Assembly: GCF_029227915.1 (NCBI RefSeq)
Contig: NC_079882.1
Coordinates: 16,196,501 to 16,260,500 of the forward strand
Direction of reading: 5' to 3'
Origin: Hydractinia symbiolongicarpus
Lineage: Eukaryota > Cnidaria > Hydrozoa > Anthoathecata > Hydractiniidae
DNA: 64,000 nt
Part shown: positions 54,244-62,352 of the stretch, piece by piece
How the letters are laid out: each line of letters begins with the position of its first letter
Numbering within the stretch: position 1 is the stretch's first letter
Notes under the pieces: generated by a model
Database searches by the model: none
Told to the model about the DNA's origin: nothing
Seen by the model: only the letters and a program-made list of their open reading frames with translations
Position numbers and translations under genes: made by a program

Positions 54244-54824
54244 CTAGGTAGCGTTGGCATAATTCATAGATTGTATTTTTTTAAGAAGGTCATTTTTACC
54301 CTCTTCACGACATTGCGCAACTAATTGCTGTCGCTCTTGTTCATTAATCGTCTGAACGATCTTTTTGGTACGCTGACGTATTTGCTCTTTCAATAGGAGA
54401 TATTTTTGCTTCTCTTGCATTATCAGGCTAAATTCATAGTCACTTATCACTCCATTCTCAATAGCCCTTGATATAAGGTCCACAATACTATTCAGCTTTG
54501 TTTCCACTAATAATCTTATACTATCATGCTTTTTGCGTTTGTAATTCAGCTTCTTCCCACCTTGTTTTAAAGCAGTCTGTCCTAATCCCACGGCAATGCT
54601 GATCCCTCCCATCGGGACGGCCAGAGGTACTCCGATGCCGCTGAGCATACTAGCGATACCGACACCGCTCGTGACAACGCTAATGGCAAGTAATCCGTGG
54701 TCTATATAATGGATCCAGGTACCATGCATTCCAAATTTTTTAGCTAGTTTTTCGCGCTGTTCAACTTCATTTCGTAGATATATTTCAGTGGTAAGCTCGG
54801 GTATAATTTCATAATATCTGTCAT
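54244..54824 (-). pseudogene. Glycine-rich double-membrane-segment protein, element B
   Basis: The start at 54824 (GAATAAATATG) is followed by a one-base frameshift. The main frame from ~54815 has a charged helix (R-N-E-V-E-Q-R-E-K-L-A-K-K-F-G-M). Next is a Gly/Ala/Val/Leu-rich hydrophobic region (L-L-A-I-S-V-V-T-S-G-V-G-I-A-S-M-L and V-P-M-G-G-I-S-I-A-V-G-L-G), then K-K-L-N-Y-K-R-K-K-H-D-S-I and a helical, charged C-terminus. It looks like a membrane-active or membrane-embedded protein; conserved look-alikes occur in cnidarian Polintons as I recall. The family is unnamed. Confidence 0.55.
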
Positions 54825-54826
54825 AT

Positions 54827-55417
54827 TTATTCTATCAGTAGGTGTATAGTAATTCCAACGAATGATACGTTCTTATCGTGGTGATATTCATCCGTCAAAA
54901 GTAGCTCTATGCGATCCGTGCTACCCTTCAGGGGTAAGTAAACATGGGTTTCAAAGTTCCATGTCAGTATATCTCCCCATGTGTTTTCTTTTGTTGGTAG
55001 TACCGCAAGAATTTTCGACTTTTTACCCTCCAATAGACAATTATCCTTGTCTAATTGAGGGCAAACAAGCCTCAGTCGCTGGTATACATCAGTTTTGTAG
55101 AATGAATCGTAATCACCCTTCATATAATATTTTTTACTAGGATCGTAGGGTAGATCCAAGAGCTCCTGCAGTTGTCGATGAATCACCACCGTGTACCCTT
55201 CATTGACACGTAGCATGCATAGTCCATTTTTAAGCACAAAAAGCCATTCATGACGGGAATTCTAGTAACCGTCTGATCAGGCCCTACCTTACGAATAGTA
55301 AAATCGTTGTTGCTGTAGAGATTCAACCAAGTAGGTCGAATACTGATGGATTTCAGGGCTATCCTCGTATCCTGCCCTAGGGGGGTTCGAAATGTCGGTT
55401 ATATATAACTGTCGCAT
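54827..55417 (-). pseudogene. Candidate minor capsid/structural protein, element B
   Basis: The start at 55417 (M-R-Q-L-Y-I-T-D-I-S) diverges from the next gene with only 16 bases between. Two frameshifts within the first 60 codons move to S-I-R-P-T-W-L-N-L-Y and then to the long frame 55237-54827 (Y-T-V-V-I-H-R-Q-L-Q-E-L-L-D-L-P, T-H-V-Y-L-P-L-K-G-S, V-G-I-T-I-H-L-L-I-E). Beta-rich composition and an N-terminal I-T-D-(I/T)-S start recall single-jelly-roll minor capsid (penton-like) genes of Polintons, but this is only a resemblance. The stop overlaps the start signal of the next gene. Confidence 0.4.
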
Positions 55418-55433
55418 CTTTCTTTAAGAAACA

Positions 55434-56527
55434 ATGAACATATATTCATATAGTTCAAAAGCAAAATATACCCCTAGCCATGGGAAATACCTGGAGCAGC
55501 TAAGAGGTGAAGATCTCACGGTACAAGATATAGTAATAGACGCAAAGGGCTCATCATTTAAAGTAAGGTTTCCCGATATCTTTGTGGACTATGTTTTCAA
55601 TGCTAACCCTCCGGTTGATGAATGGAAAACACACACTTTCGGCCTCTGGTCTACGCAATTGAATTTTGCCGTTTACTGCTCGACCTCTGCATGTGGTATT
55701 AGTATACAACATCTAAACTACTCGTTACCCATGGTTCGCTCTGTGTACAAATTCCATGTGTATTTTCAAATTCGAAAAATTTTAGAGGATCTGAGATCTC
55801 TTTACCGGAAAGAGCCCGATTTAATTCCACGAACAATCTGTTCAATATGGAAAAATTCAGGCAACTGGCCCGTGAATTTGGTGTATCTTCAAATGAGCAA
55901 GAATGGAAAAATGAGGGTATTTTCAGTTCGTGGCAAGCCAAACGTAAAGATTTTCCTGGCAGTGGCTCTTCATATTTTAATGAAAATTCATGGAGTAGGT
56001 GGGTAATGGAGAAATCAGAGTGTTGCAAATTGTACGATGCTACGCGTATTTGATTTTGGAGTCCCAAGCTAATGCGCGATCAGGAATTATTGGAAATGAT
56101 AGCTCATCTATTGATGCTCAAAGACTCTACTTGACGACATTCGAACAATTGGTGATTAGACCTACGAGTACAGGTAGAGAAATTGCAGAGTTTAAGAATG
56201 TACTCAGATATGCACAAAGCAAGGTCGACTATAGTGTTGCCCATGGCGTTTACATGATCATAAGCCATGTCACTGAGGATTGGAAATGTGGCTGGATTTA
56301 ACAACAAAATTCTTATTAGTCAGGACCATTTCAAGATTGGTATCAATCCAAATATTAACGCTCCGCATGCTGTTGCCAAGCCCATACCAAGGAAGCATCC
56401 ACGTCATATTTCCCAGGTGCCACATCCCTCAGCAGCCTCCTCGGAAGCAGAGATACACGATGATACCAAGGGTATCGTTATCATGGTGGGAGTAGGACTG
56501 ATCCTTGCATATATTTGGTGGAAGTAA
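55434..56527 (+). pseudogene. Polinton structural-type protein with C-terminal membrane helix, element B
   Basis: About 360 codons over three or more frames. N-terminal part: A-K-Y-T-P-S-H-G-K-Y-L, F-P-D-I-F-V-D-Y-V-F-N, W-K-T-H-T-F-G-L-W-S-T-Q-L-N-F-A-V, and R-S-V-Y-K-F-H-V-Y-F. The middle (frameshifted ~55800) has F-R-Q-L-A-R-E-F-G-V. Late parts: L-E-S-Q-A-N-A-R-S-G-I (56055), K-N-V-L-R-Y-A-Q-S-K-V-D-Y-S-V-A-H-G-V-Y-M (56195-56257), then I-N-P-N-I-N-A and a C-terminal helix I-V-I-M-V-G-V-G-L-I-L-A-Y-I-W-W. The element A copy (908-3782) matches the last 110 residues. The context between the capsid block and other structural candidates suggests a virion or assembly role; unproven. Confidence 0.6.
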
Positions 56528-56555
56528 GTCTAATCTGTTGATCAACAAATTAGAC
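56528..56555. terminator. 28-base near-perfect palindrome between convergent genes
   Basis: GTCTAATCTGTTGA / TCAACAAATTAGAC with a single mismatched pair, directly after the plus-strand stop (56525-56527) and 16 bases from the minus-strand stop at 56571. Confidence 0.65.
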
Positions 56556-56570
56556 GTGAATTTACGACCT

Positions 56571-57344
56571 TTTTCCCCTCTTAGCCCCGACGTACGCCAC
56601 CACAACCCCCACAGCTCCCGCAATCGCTAAATAGAGGTACTTTGCCGCAAATTCCACGACTTTAGCGGCTACCCTAAAAAAGAATGATACGATGGTACTG
56701 ATTACTTTTTAAATTTTTTCATTGAATACATGAATGAATACGGGGATGTATTCATTTTGTTCATTGAATACATCCCCGCCAAAGGAAGTATCATCCGTGA
56801 GGCTCTTCGCATCATCTAGAACATTCTCTAGTAGCCGCAGCATCTGGATGTCACCAGGGTTGTTATCGACCTTATCAATATCATTCAGGAGTTTTTGAGC
56901 TCTCATTTTGCCGCCTTTATTCGGTGTAACATAGTCGGCAAAACCTAAGGCCTTCAGACGCGTAGGTCCTAAGGCCGTCTCTATAGCTGTAATAGCTCTT
57001 AACTCACTGCTCGCAGTCGTAAGCGCTATCTCTTTAAATTCTTTACTCCCCAGCGTAACCGCCCTAAAAACAAGCTTTTTACCTTCATCTACCCCAAAAT
57101 AATGATAATTTTTATCGGTTGACAGCCTAATCCTAAATGCTCGATAAGTTTAGCATAAAGATCGTCGACGGTTTCCTCTAAATTCTGTTCCCCAATCCCA
57201 ACATCCAATCGCCTACGCGCACCTCCCTGGTGTTAGGCTGACATCAGGCTCTTGTCGAAGGATCTCACTCTTGCTGCTGAACTCCTCGGGTTCGTCTTGA
57301 ATATCCCTCTCATTCGTAAAATCATCATATCCCGGATTATGCAT
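56571..57344 (-). pseudogene. Coiled-coil/membrane protein, shortened copy, element B
   Basis: Homologue of 4632-5878. The start at 57344 (GAAATAAACTATG) gives M-H-N-P-G-Y-D-D-F. Frames break at least at ~57240 and ~57140. The piece 56906-56709 has L-L-E-N-V-L-D-D-A-K-S-L and D-T-S-F-G-G, corresponding to 5370-5330 in A. The C-terminal piece (V-S-F-F-F-R-V-A-A-K-V-V-E-F-A-A-K-Y-L, hydrophobic helix, then K-R-G-K-R-S) ends at 56571. The long coiled coil present in A is missing here, so this copy carries an internal deletion. Confidence 0.6.
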
Positions 57345-57377
57345 AGTTTATTTCAATCGATGCATGGATATAAATAA

Positions 57378-58634
57378 ATGAGTGTTTTTGGTAAATTAGA
57401 TCCTCATAAGGAACTGAAAATCATGTATGGAATGAAGGGGAAAAAACAAAGGGTGAAAGTCTCTCACGTACCATCAACAATTAATCAGAATGAAGATCTC
57501 TACGTTGATGTTCCGAATTTGGGGGAAAATGATGTGATTTTTCCCGGCTCTCTCAAGCTCCTCTTTCATCTTGAATTAACGGGAACCAATACCAAGCGTA
57601 CTATTGTATCAAATATCGGGAAGGCCCTGGTGTAAAATCTTAGAATCAGCCTGAATGGCAACGAAATACAGAACATCAACGACTATAATATCTTTGCAAC
57701 ATACAAGGACCTATGGCTACCCAAGTTTGAGCGGAATAACAACCTGATCCTTCAGGGCATCAACCCCAACGACGGCACCGTGAGGGCCCTCCAAGGCAAA
57801 GCCAGCGACCATGTGGGTAATAACGAGGAAAAGGCGATCGCAGAGGCCTACGGTAACATGTTCTGTTTTCCCCTGGGTCGGATGTTTGAATTGACACGAG
57901 ATCTCCCTTTTTACCAAGCCGTGCTCCACGATCGATTAACTTTTGTCTTGCATTTTGCGAGATGCGATCATGTCATCAAAGATGCTGGTACCCCGGCATC
58001 TGGAAGCACTGCGGCCAAGGCAGCCAATGCTGCCTATAAGATTAGCAATATCTGCCTAGAATTTGACAAGGTGGTCAATGAAGAATTGGCAAGTGCTATA
58101 ATGTCGCGCTACAGCCGTCTTGCTCTACCATATGAGCGTATATTAAGGAGCAAGGCTGACACATCGTACAATCTCCAACTGGATACATCCGCTAAATCAT
58201 TGAAGGGTGTTCTACTCCTATTCCAGGATCCTACCGTTGTCAAGGCATATGCTGGGAATAACTAAAAATTCTACAACCCTAGGATTGAGAAGATCTCTGT
58301 CACCATTGAAGGTAGCCCCAATGAATTGTATAGCCATAACATGTTACCCAGGGATCATCTCGAGCAAGTCGCTCTACTCATGGGTCAGCATGATTCCATA
58401 GTGACCATAAGCCAGTTTTTTACAGAACAGTATGCTTTGTTTATCGACTTTAGAGCAAGTCCCGACGATACCATCCACGGGTCTGGACGACCTCTGCAAA
58501 GGCTTAGCGATGGCATTACTCTTCACATGACCAAGAAGGCCGACGGCACGGGTGATATACAGTGTTACGTATTCCTTGTAATGGACGCGCAATTGAATAT
58601 TTTGGATGGTAGGTTTCACAGTGTCGAATATTAA
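57378..58634 (+). pseudogene. Polinton major capsid protein candidate, full length with two stops
   Basis: A 418-codon frame with TAA at 57633-57635 and 58263-58265 and otherwise open. Landmarks: L-Y-V-D-V-P-N-L-G-E-N-D-V-I-F-P near residue 35, T-G-T-N-T-K-R-T-I-V, F-E-R-N-N-N-L-I-L-Q-G-I near 120, Y-Q-A-V-L-H-D-R-L-T-F-V near 185, I-C-L-E-F-D-K-V, S-L-K-G-V-L-L-L-F, V-T-I-E-G-S-P-N-E-L-Y near 310, and H-G-S-G near 370. Length and beta-rich pattern fit double-jelly-roll major capsid proteins of Polintons, which as I recall have very similar cnidarian members. The ATG is directly preceded by GATATAAATAA. A 3' hairpin follows 18 bases after the stop. Where element A still aligns, the first stop is a Gln codon in A. 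Confidence 0.7.
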
Positions 58635-58651
58635 AAGCATCAAAATTTGTT

Positions 58652-58676
58652 TTTTGTAGGCCTTGGGTCTACAAAA
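58652..58676 (+). terminator. 3' hairpin after capsid gene
   Basis: TTTTGTAGGCC / GGTCTACAAAA with a TTG loop and one G-T pair, which is stable only in RNA read from the plus strand, the strand of the capsid gene. It ends 4 bases before the next start. Confidence 0.7.
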
Positions 58677-58680
58677 TAAA

Positions 58681-59073
58681 TGACAAGCATAGCAGTACTC
58701 GCAGGTGGAGCAATAATTAATGGCCTTCAGTGGGTCAAATTTTTTGTTCAGTAAGCTCTCAGGTCATTGTGAAGAGGAAAGAAAACGTCATAACGAGGCT
58801 GTAGAAAAATTGCAAGCGGCCCAAGCTCAGTGGGTGCGCGATAGACAAGCAAAAAAAGACTGGTATAACCGACGGCGGGAGGAACAAAGACAAGCGGGTC
58901 AAAGTCTCAAGGAATTGCATGAAGGAATGAGGAAGTATTTCATCGCTACAATTGAGAAAGCTCCAAAATTATCCAATTTTTATGTCCCATCGAAGCAGCA
59001 ACAAGACGGTGAGTTGACGTTCATTATTGGCTCCTTAGCCCTTTTGGTGTTTGTGGCGTACAAATATATGTAA
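58681..59073 (+). pseudogene. Coiled-coil protein with hydrophobic ends, element B
   Basis: The ATG at 58681 (after AAAATAA) gives a hydrophobic start M-T-S-I-A-V-L-A-G-G-A-I-I-N; a one-base shift then joins the frame that opens with M-A-F-S-G-S-N-F-L-F-S-K-L at 58720. The body is a charged helix (E-E-E-R-K-R-H-N-E-A-V-E-K-L-Q-A-A-Q), then F-Y-V-P-S-K-Q and a C-terminal membrane helix (I-I-G-S-L-A-L-L-V-F-V-A-Y-K). Starting at 58720 instead would leave an intact 117-residue protein, so whether it is broken is uncertain. A fragment of the same gene is fused into 9072-9353 in element A. Unknown virion-linked family. Confidence 0.6.
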
Positions 59074-59097
59074 TAACATTTTCGATATGTAATAAAT

Positions 59098-60104
59098 ATG
59101 TCAAAAGCAAAGCATGTTGTTAATCCAGAAGAAGTGAAAAAATTAAGCAACATGTATTACCAACCAGAACATCTATGGACTGGAAAAAAAGCTATCAAAT
59201 TGCTAGTTGAGAGCTCTGGTCTTTCCAAAAAGAAAGTCATACATTGGCTAAGTCGCTAGCTGTTATGGCTCAGACATATCAAGGGTCCGAAAAAGATCAA
59301 CTACCCGCATTTCACTGTTACGAGACCCAATGAGATCCACCAGTTTGATCTCTTGTACATGCCCCATGATAAGGTCTATGGAAACATGACAAATATATAC
59401 TAACAGGCATCGATGTGACCTTGTGATTCAAGGTGGCGAGGCCCCTCAGAACCAAAAAGGCTCATGAGATCGCGGAGATGCGCAAGGACATATACAAAGC
59501 GGGATCTCTCTGCTATCCAAAGACTTTCCAGTGCGATAACGGTAGTGAATTCAAATCGGATTTAACGAAATTGCTGAAAGGTAAATGAGTGGAAATCAAA
59601 AGGGCAACTACCAAGTACCATCATACTTTCACCGCCTTTGTCAAATCGTATAATAACGTGCTCACCGAGATACTCTTCAAGCCTCAAGATGCCCAGGAGC
59701 TGGTCAGTGACGAAACAAGTACCACCTGGGTCAAGCACTTGTACAATATTGTGAAAAGCATGAACAACACCAAGACCGCGATGATATCTATTAAGCCGAG
59801 TAAGGCGATTAAGCTCAAGAAAGTTCCGCTTGCGAAAAATGAGCAGCACTGGAAGGAAAAGCCTCTACCGGATGACAGGCTCTATTTGTACTTGCTTCAA
59901 CCCGGCGAGGGACACAACAATGCTCGGAGATGCACGACCGATACTTGGTGGAGCAAAAAGACGTACAGACTCGACCATATCGTAACTGGTACGAGGTTGT
60001 TATACTATTTGGCAGATGGACCTGATCGAAGTTTTGTGGCGGAAGATTTAATGTTGGTTCCAGAGGATGTTGAAATACCTCCGGAGCATGTAAAAAAATG
60101 GTAA
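59098..60104 (+). pseudogene. Polinton integrase (element B)
   Basis: Start AATAAATATG. The N-terminal helical part (Y-Y-Q-P-E-H-L-W, K-K-K-V-I-H-W-L-S-R) ends at a TAG (59258). The core then follows with frame changes: H-Q-F-D-L-L-Y-M (59340), T-G-I-D-V (59410), F-Q-C-D-N-G-S-E-F (59530), TGA at 59586, F-V-K-S-Y-N-N-V-L (59640). The third catalytic residue, Glu in the family (V-E-S in element A), is Lys here. The C-terminus (Y-R-L-D-H-I-V, S-F-V-A-E-D-L-M-L) is open from 59589 to the stop at 60102-60104. At least one frameshift (~59390) and three stops are present, so it cannot produce an active enzyme. Confidence 0.8.
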
Positions 60105-60113
60105 ATTTCTCGA

Positions 60114-60141
60114 TTTTTGTGGTTCATAAGAGCTACAAAAA
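60114..60141. terminator. Convergent 3' hairpin (integrase / BRO-N gene)
   Basis: 12-base arms TTTTTGTGGTTC / GAGCTACAAAAA with an ATAA loop. Two pairs are G-T wobbles only if read as plus-strand RNA, i.e. the integrase transcript. Same length, loop size and outer stem as 8071-8098, which follows the element A integrase. Confidence 0.75.
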
Positions 60142-60145
60142 CATA

Positions 60146-60889
60146 TTATGTCATGCTGATATCATACATCCCCTCGAATAACTCGCGTGTGGCGTCATCA
60201 GGTAAACTAAAATGATTTCGCCATGAATTAGCTATACCAAGATAATCATCCTTGAACCTGTTCCATGTATGTACGGCGTTGGGATTGTCACATATTGGAT
60301 TCCTTTCTACCATATCTGGATACAGGGTACGGAGCTGATCGTTTAGAGATCGACGTTGACAACGAATAGTGTTGTGAAGGTGTTGGCCCTTTTTTCCACA
60401 TTCATTAGGATAGTTCTTGTCAATAACACAGAGTACATTATCATAGGGATAACTAGGAACATACCGATCACGAAGCTCCGCATTTTCCAAGGTTCGTAGA
60501 TCTAGCTGTTTCTCTCGCTCTTGAAGGTCATCGTTGAGTATTGCCAGGGCTTGACGATGTTCTTCGATTTCATTTTGTAATTTTTCCACACCTCTTTTAG
60601 TTATCCTTTTCATGACCTCAATAGCCCTTGGTTTTCGAGATCTATGTACAATCTCTAATGCACCATCCAATGTCACGAAAGCCTCGTCTCTGGTTACTTC
60701 CTTGGACAGTGCGTCTAACGCACCATCTGTTATCTCATGACGAGTCGTGGTTTTTACATCTCTGTATGTCTCCTTTATATCAACAATACCCAGAAATCTT
60801 CCCAAATCAGCACGTTTAAACATTGGTTGTCCCTGATTGTTTACCAATATCTCAATGGTAGGTAATGTGTTAAATAAGGTAAGTGACAT
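60146..60889 (-). CDS. BRO-N domain protein, intact, element B
   Basis: 247 uninterrupted residues, ATG preceded by AATAATAAA. The N-terminal BRO-N-like part has F-K-R-A-D-L-G-R-F-L-G-I, T-R-H-E-I-T-D and L-D-G-A-L-E-I-V-H-R-S-R-K-P (residues ~25-95). The coiled coil spans ~100-145 (L-N-D-D-L-Q-E-R-E-K-Q-L). The C-terminal domain has N-V-L-C-V-I-D-K-N, I-C-D-N-P-N-A-V-H-T-W-N-R-F and W-R-N-H-F-S-L, matching the element A BRO gene. BRO-N proteins of large DNA viruses bind DNA; a regulatory or nucleoid role is possible. The stop is 5 bases from the shared hairpin. It is one of the few element B genes without damage. Confidence 0.7.
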   Translation of the reverse strand: MSLTLFNTLPTIEILVNNQGQPMFKRADLGRFLGIVDIKETYRDVKTTTRHEITDGALDALSKEVTRDEAFVTLDGALEIVHRSRKPRAIEVMKRITKRGVEKLQNEIEEHRQALAILNDDLQEREKQLDLRTLENAELRDRYVPSYPYDNVLCVIDKNYPNECGKKGQHLHNTIRCQRRSLNDQLRTLYPDMVERNPICDNPNAVHTWNRFKDDYLGIANSWRNHFSLPDDATRELFEGMYDISMT

Positions 60890-60897
60890 TTTATTAT

Positions 60898-61089
60898 TTA
60901 CATTACTCCAACAAGGGTCCCAATGAGTAGGACGGTTATGAAAAAATATTTCCTCTGATACCTTACCCTCTCCATGACCTCATTTAACTCCTTCTGGAGG
61001 GCCTCCAGTTGACTTTCCAGATAGGGTATGCGTTCGAGCTCTTCATGACAGGCTTTCAGCTGATTTTTTAATGTTCTTATGTATGACAT
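60898..61089 (-). CDS. Short coiled coil with C-terminal membrane anchor
   Basis: 63 residues, ATG preceded by TTAAATAA. Heptads (L-K-N-Q-L-K-A-C-H-E-E-L-E-R-I, L-E-S-Q-L-E-A-L-Q-K-E-L) are followed by Y-Q-R-K and a tail helix (Y-F-F-I-T-V-L-L-I-G-T-L-V-G-V-M) reaching the C-terminus, i.e. a tail-anchored protein. The stop lies 8 bases before the BRO-N start, inside its A/T start motif. No family recognised. Confidence 0.6.
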   Translation of the reverse strand: MSYIRTLKNQLKACHEELERIPYLESQLEALQKELNEVMERVRYQRKYFFITVLLIGTLVGVM

Positions 61090-61151
61090 TTATTTAATCC
61101 AATATACTCCAGGCTCTGGGATGCTCGAGTCTAATATACAAACACACATGC

Positions 61152-61430
61152 TTAGAGTTGGTCACCGGGTTCTATTAGAAATACGTAGGGGTCTTTCCAC
61201 AGTGAGGCTGGATCGAGGTAAGTTCTATTGAAACGTATCGTGGGGCAAACGATTATAATATTATGAAAGTGACCCTTGTATTCATTTTCCAAAAGATCGA
61301 GAACATGCTGCGTTTTTCCGCATCCTGTGTAGCCTGTGAATATCGGTGTATGGGGTTCTTTAACAACATTCATGTTTGTGGTATGCCATGGGCAGACAAC
61401 GAAACCTGGAAGGTGCTTACTTGGGTTTTG
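61152..61430 (-). pseudogene. Packaging-type ATPase, N-terminal fragment, element B
   Basis: The frame is open from upstream of 61373, with F-T-G-Y-T-G-C-G-K-T (Walker A P-loop, ~61340-61310), H-V-L-D-L-L-E, I-I-I-V-C-P-T-I-R-F-N and P-Y-V-F-L-I-E-P-G-D, ending at a stop at 61152. This matches the start of the FtsK/HerA-like packaging ATPase carried by Polintons. Walker B and the sensor regions are absent; the next gene starts at 61089. The gene is a 3'-truncated fragment, so packaging function is lost. Element A has no trace of it. Confidence 0.7.
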
Positions 61431-61668
61431 GGACTATACTCGCTGGGATGCAGCCCTTGCTTACAGCCATTTCACGACTTCCTTGACCTGCTGTAAAATA
61501 TGCTACCATTTTCATAACATCGCTGGTATCCAATTTGGTGGAAGGATTCGAGATCCCAAGGAACTTCTTACCAACCATGGCATATGCAAATGTGAACCCG
61601 AGGTCCACAACTGTCTCATAGATCATATCGATGATTTACTTTTGCTGTGGGCTTACGTTTGTAGACAT
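61417..61668 (-). pseudogene. Small membrane-associated protein, element B
   Basis: The start at 61668 (M-S-T-N-V-S-P-Q-Q-K, after TATAATAAAGC) is followed by an in-frame TAA where element A has Glu, then I-I-D-M-I-Y-E-T-V-V-D-L-G-F-T-F-A-Y-A-M-V-G-K-K-F-L-G-I and M-V-A-Y-F-T-A-G-Q. The N-terminal ~50 residues match the first half of the chimeric ORF 9072-9353. It overlaps the ATPase fragment's upstream frame by a few bases. Function unknown. Confidence 0.6.
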
Positions 61669-61683
61669 GCTTTATTATAAGAC

Positions 61684-62031
61684 TCATCGCATCTTAAAAA
61701 TATCAATATTGTGGTTCGTGGTAGGTTTTTGCTGAACCGTTGGTGGAGGCTGCTGGGTACCCGCAGGTCTCTTACGGATAAAATATATGACACCTCCAAT
61801 ACAGGCGATTGCAAGTAGGCTTCCACCAATGTATACACCACTGCTTGATTGTATAGAAGTGCCTCCAGAAGAGGTTTTGACTGGAGGTTGTACAGCACCC
61901 TTTTGTTGATTCAGATCTTCCTTCCTCTTCTTCATCAGTGCCGCCAACTTGTGACCCTGTGCTACTCTCCCCGGATGCTTTACTGGCTTTGTAATAACTC
62001 TCTCTTCTTGTGGCTGTTCAATGCTCAGTTC
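61684..62031 (-). pseudogene. Single-pass membrane protein, element B
   Basis: Homologue of 9357-9692. A plausible start position has CTG in place of ATG (~62031), so initiation seems lost, although an upstream ATG at 62061 (inside the hairpin arm) could serve. K-H-P-G-R-V-A-Q-G-H-K-L is followed by a basic/Gln linker and one membrane helix (Y-I-G-G-S-L-L-A-I-A-C-I-G-G-V-I-Y-F). A Pro/Gln-rich tail ends in I-D-I-F-K-M-R. Confidence 0.55.
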
Positions 62032-62055
62032 TTTATAACTCCAACGAGTTATAAA
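62032..62055 (-). terminator. 3' hairpin between small genes (element B)
   Basis: Perfect 10-base arms TTTATAACTC / GAGTTATAAA with a CAAC loop, 25 bases after the minus-strand stop at 62080 and just before the next gene. Position and stem correspond to 9696-9717 in element A. Confidence 0.7.
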
Positions 62056-62079
62056 AATCACTTCCCTCTAGCTTAATCT

Positions 62080-62352
62080 TCATAACATACAAGGCCTCCT
62101 CTTGGTGGCCTTTAAACCGTTTCTACCATCGACCATAACCCTATTCATATGTTTGGTTGCCACTAAATCATATGCTTGTGGTGGGAAGCGATCTCCTGCA
62201 GGTGTCAGGATTTCTATACCATGTGCACAGTCCCCGTAAACGGCTGCAATATCTGTATACCTGCAGGCTGTTCTTCCGCCTGTGAGTAACAAGTTTACCC
62301 GTTCAACCAACTCACGATTACCCGTGTGTATCTTCGATAGGCTGTTTCCCAT
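62080..62352 (-). CDS. Small protein with N-myristoylation-type start
   Basis: The start at 62352 gives M-G-N-S-L-S-K, which fits the N-myristoylation signal (Gly2, Ser6, Lys7). 90 residues with R-E-L-V-E-R-V-N-L-L-L-T-G-G-R-T, Y-G-D-C-A-H-G-I-E-I and a basic end (K-A-T-K-R-R-P-C-M-L). It overlaps the end of the upstream gene by 35 bases. An upstream in-frame ATG at 62388 would bury the motif, so the internal start is favoured by the motif only. It could anchor to the inner face of a membrane. No counterpart in element A. Confidence 0.5.
   Translation of the reverse strand: MGNSLSKIHTGNRELVERVNLLLTGGRTACRYTDIAAVYGDCAHGIEILTPAGDRFPPQAYDLVATKHMNRVMVDGRNGLKATKRRPCML

Noticed and set aside
57378-60104. 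In-frame stops in capsid and integrase read as recoded codons or an alternative genetic code
   Set aside because: All three stop types occur, together with frameshifts, deletions and active-site losses. Nearby intact genes end normally, so decay is the simpler explanation.
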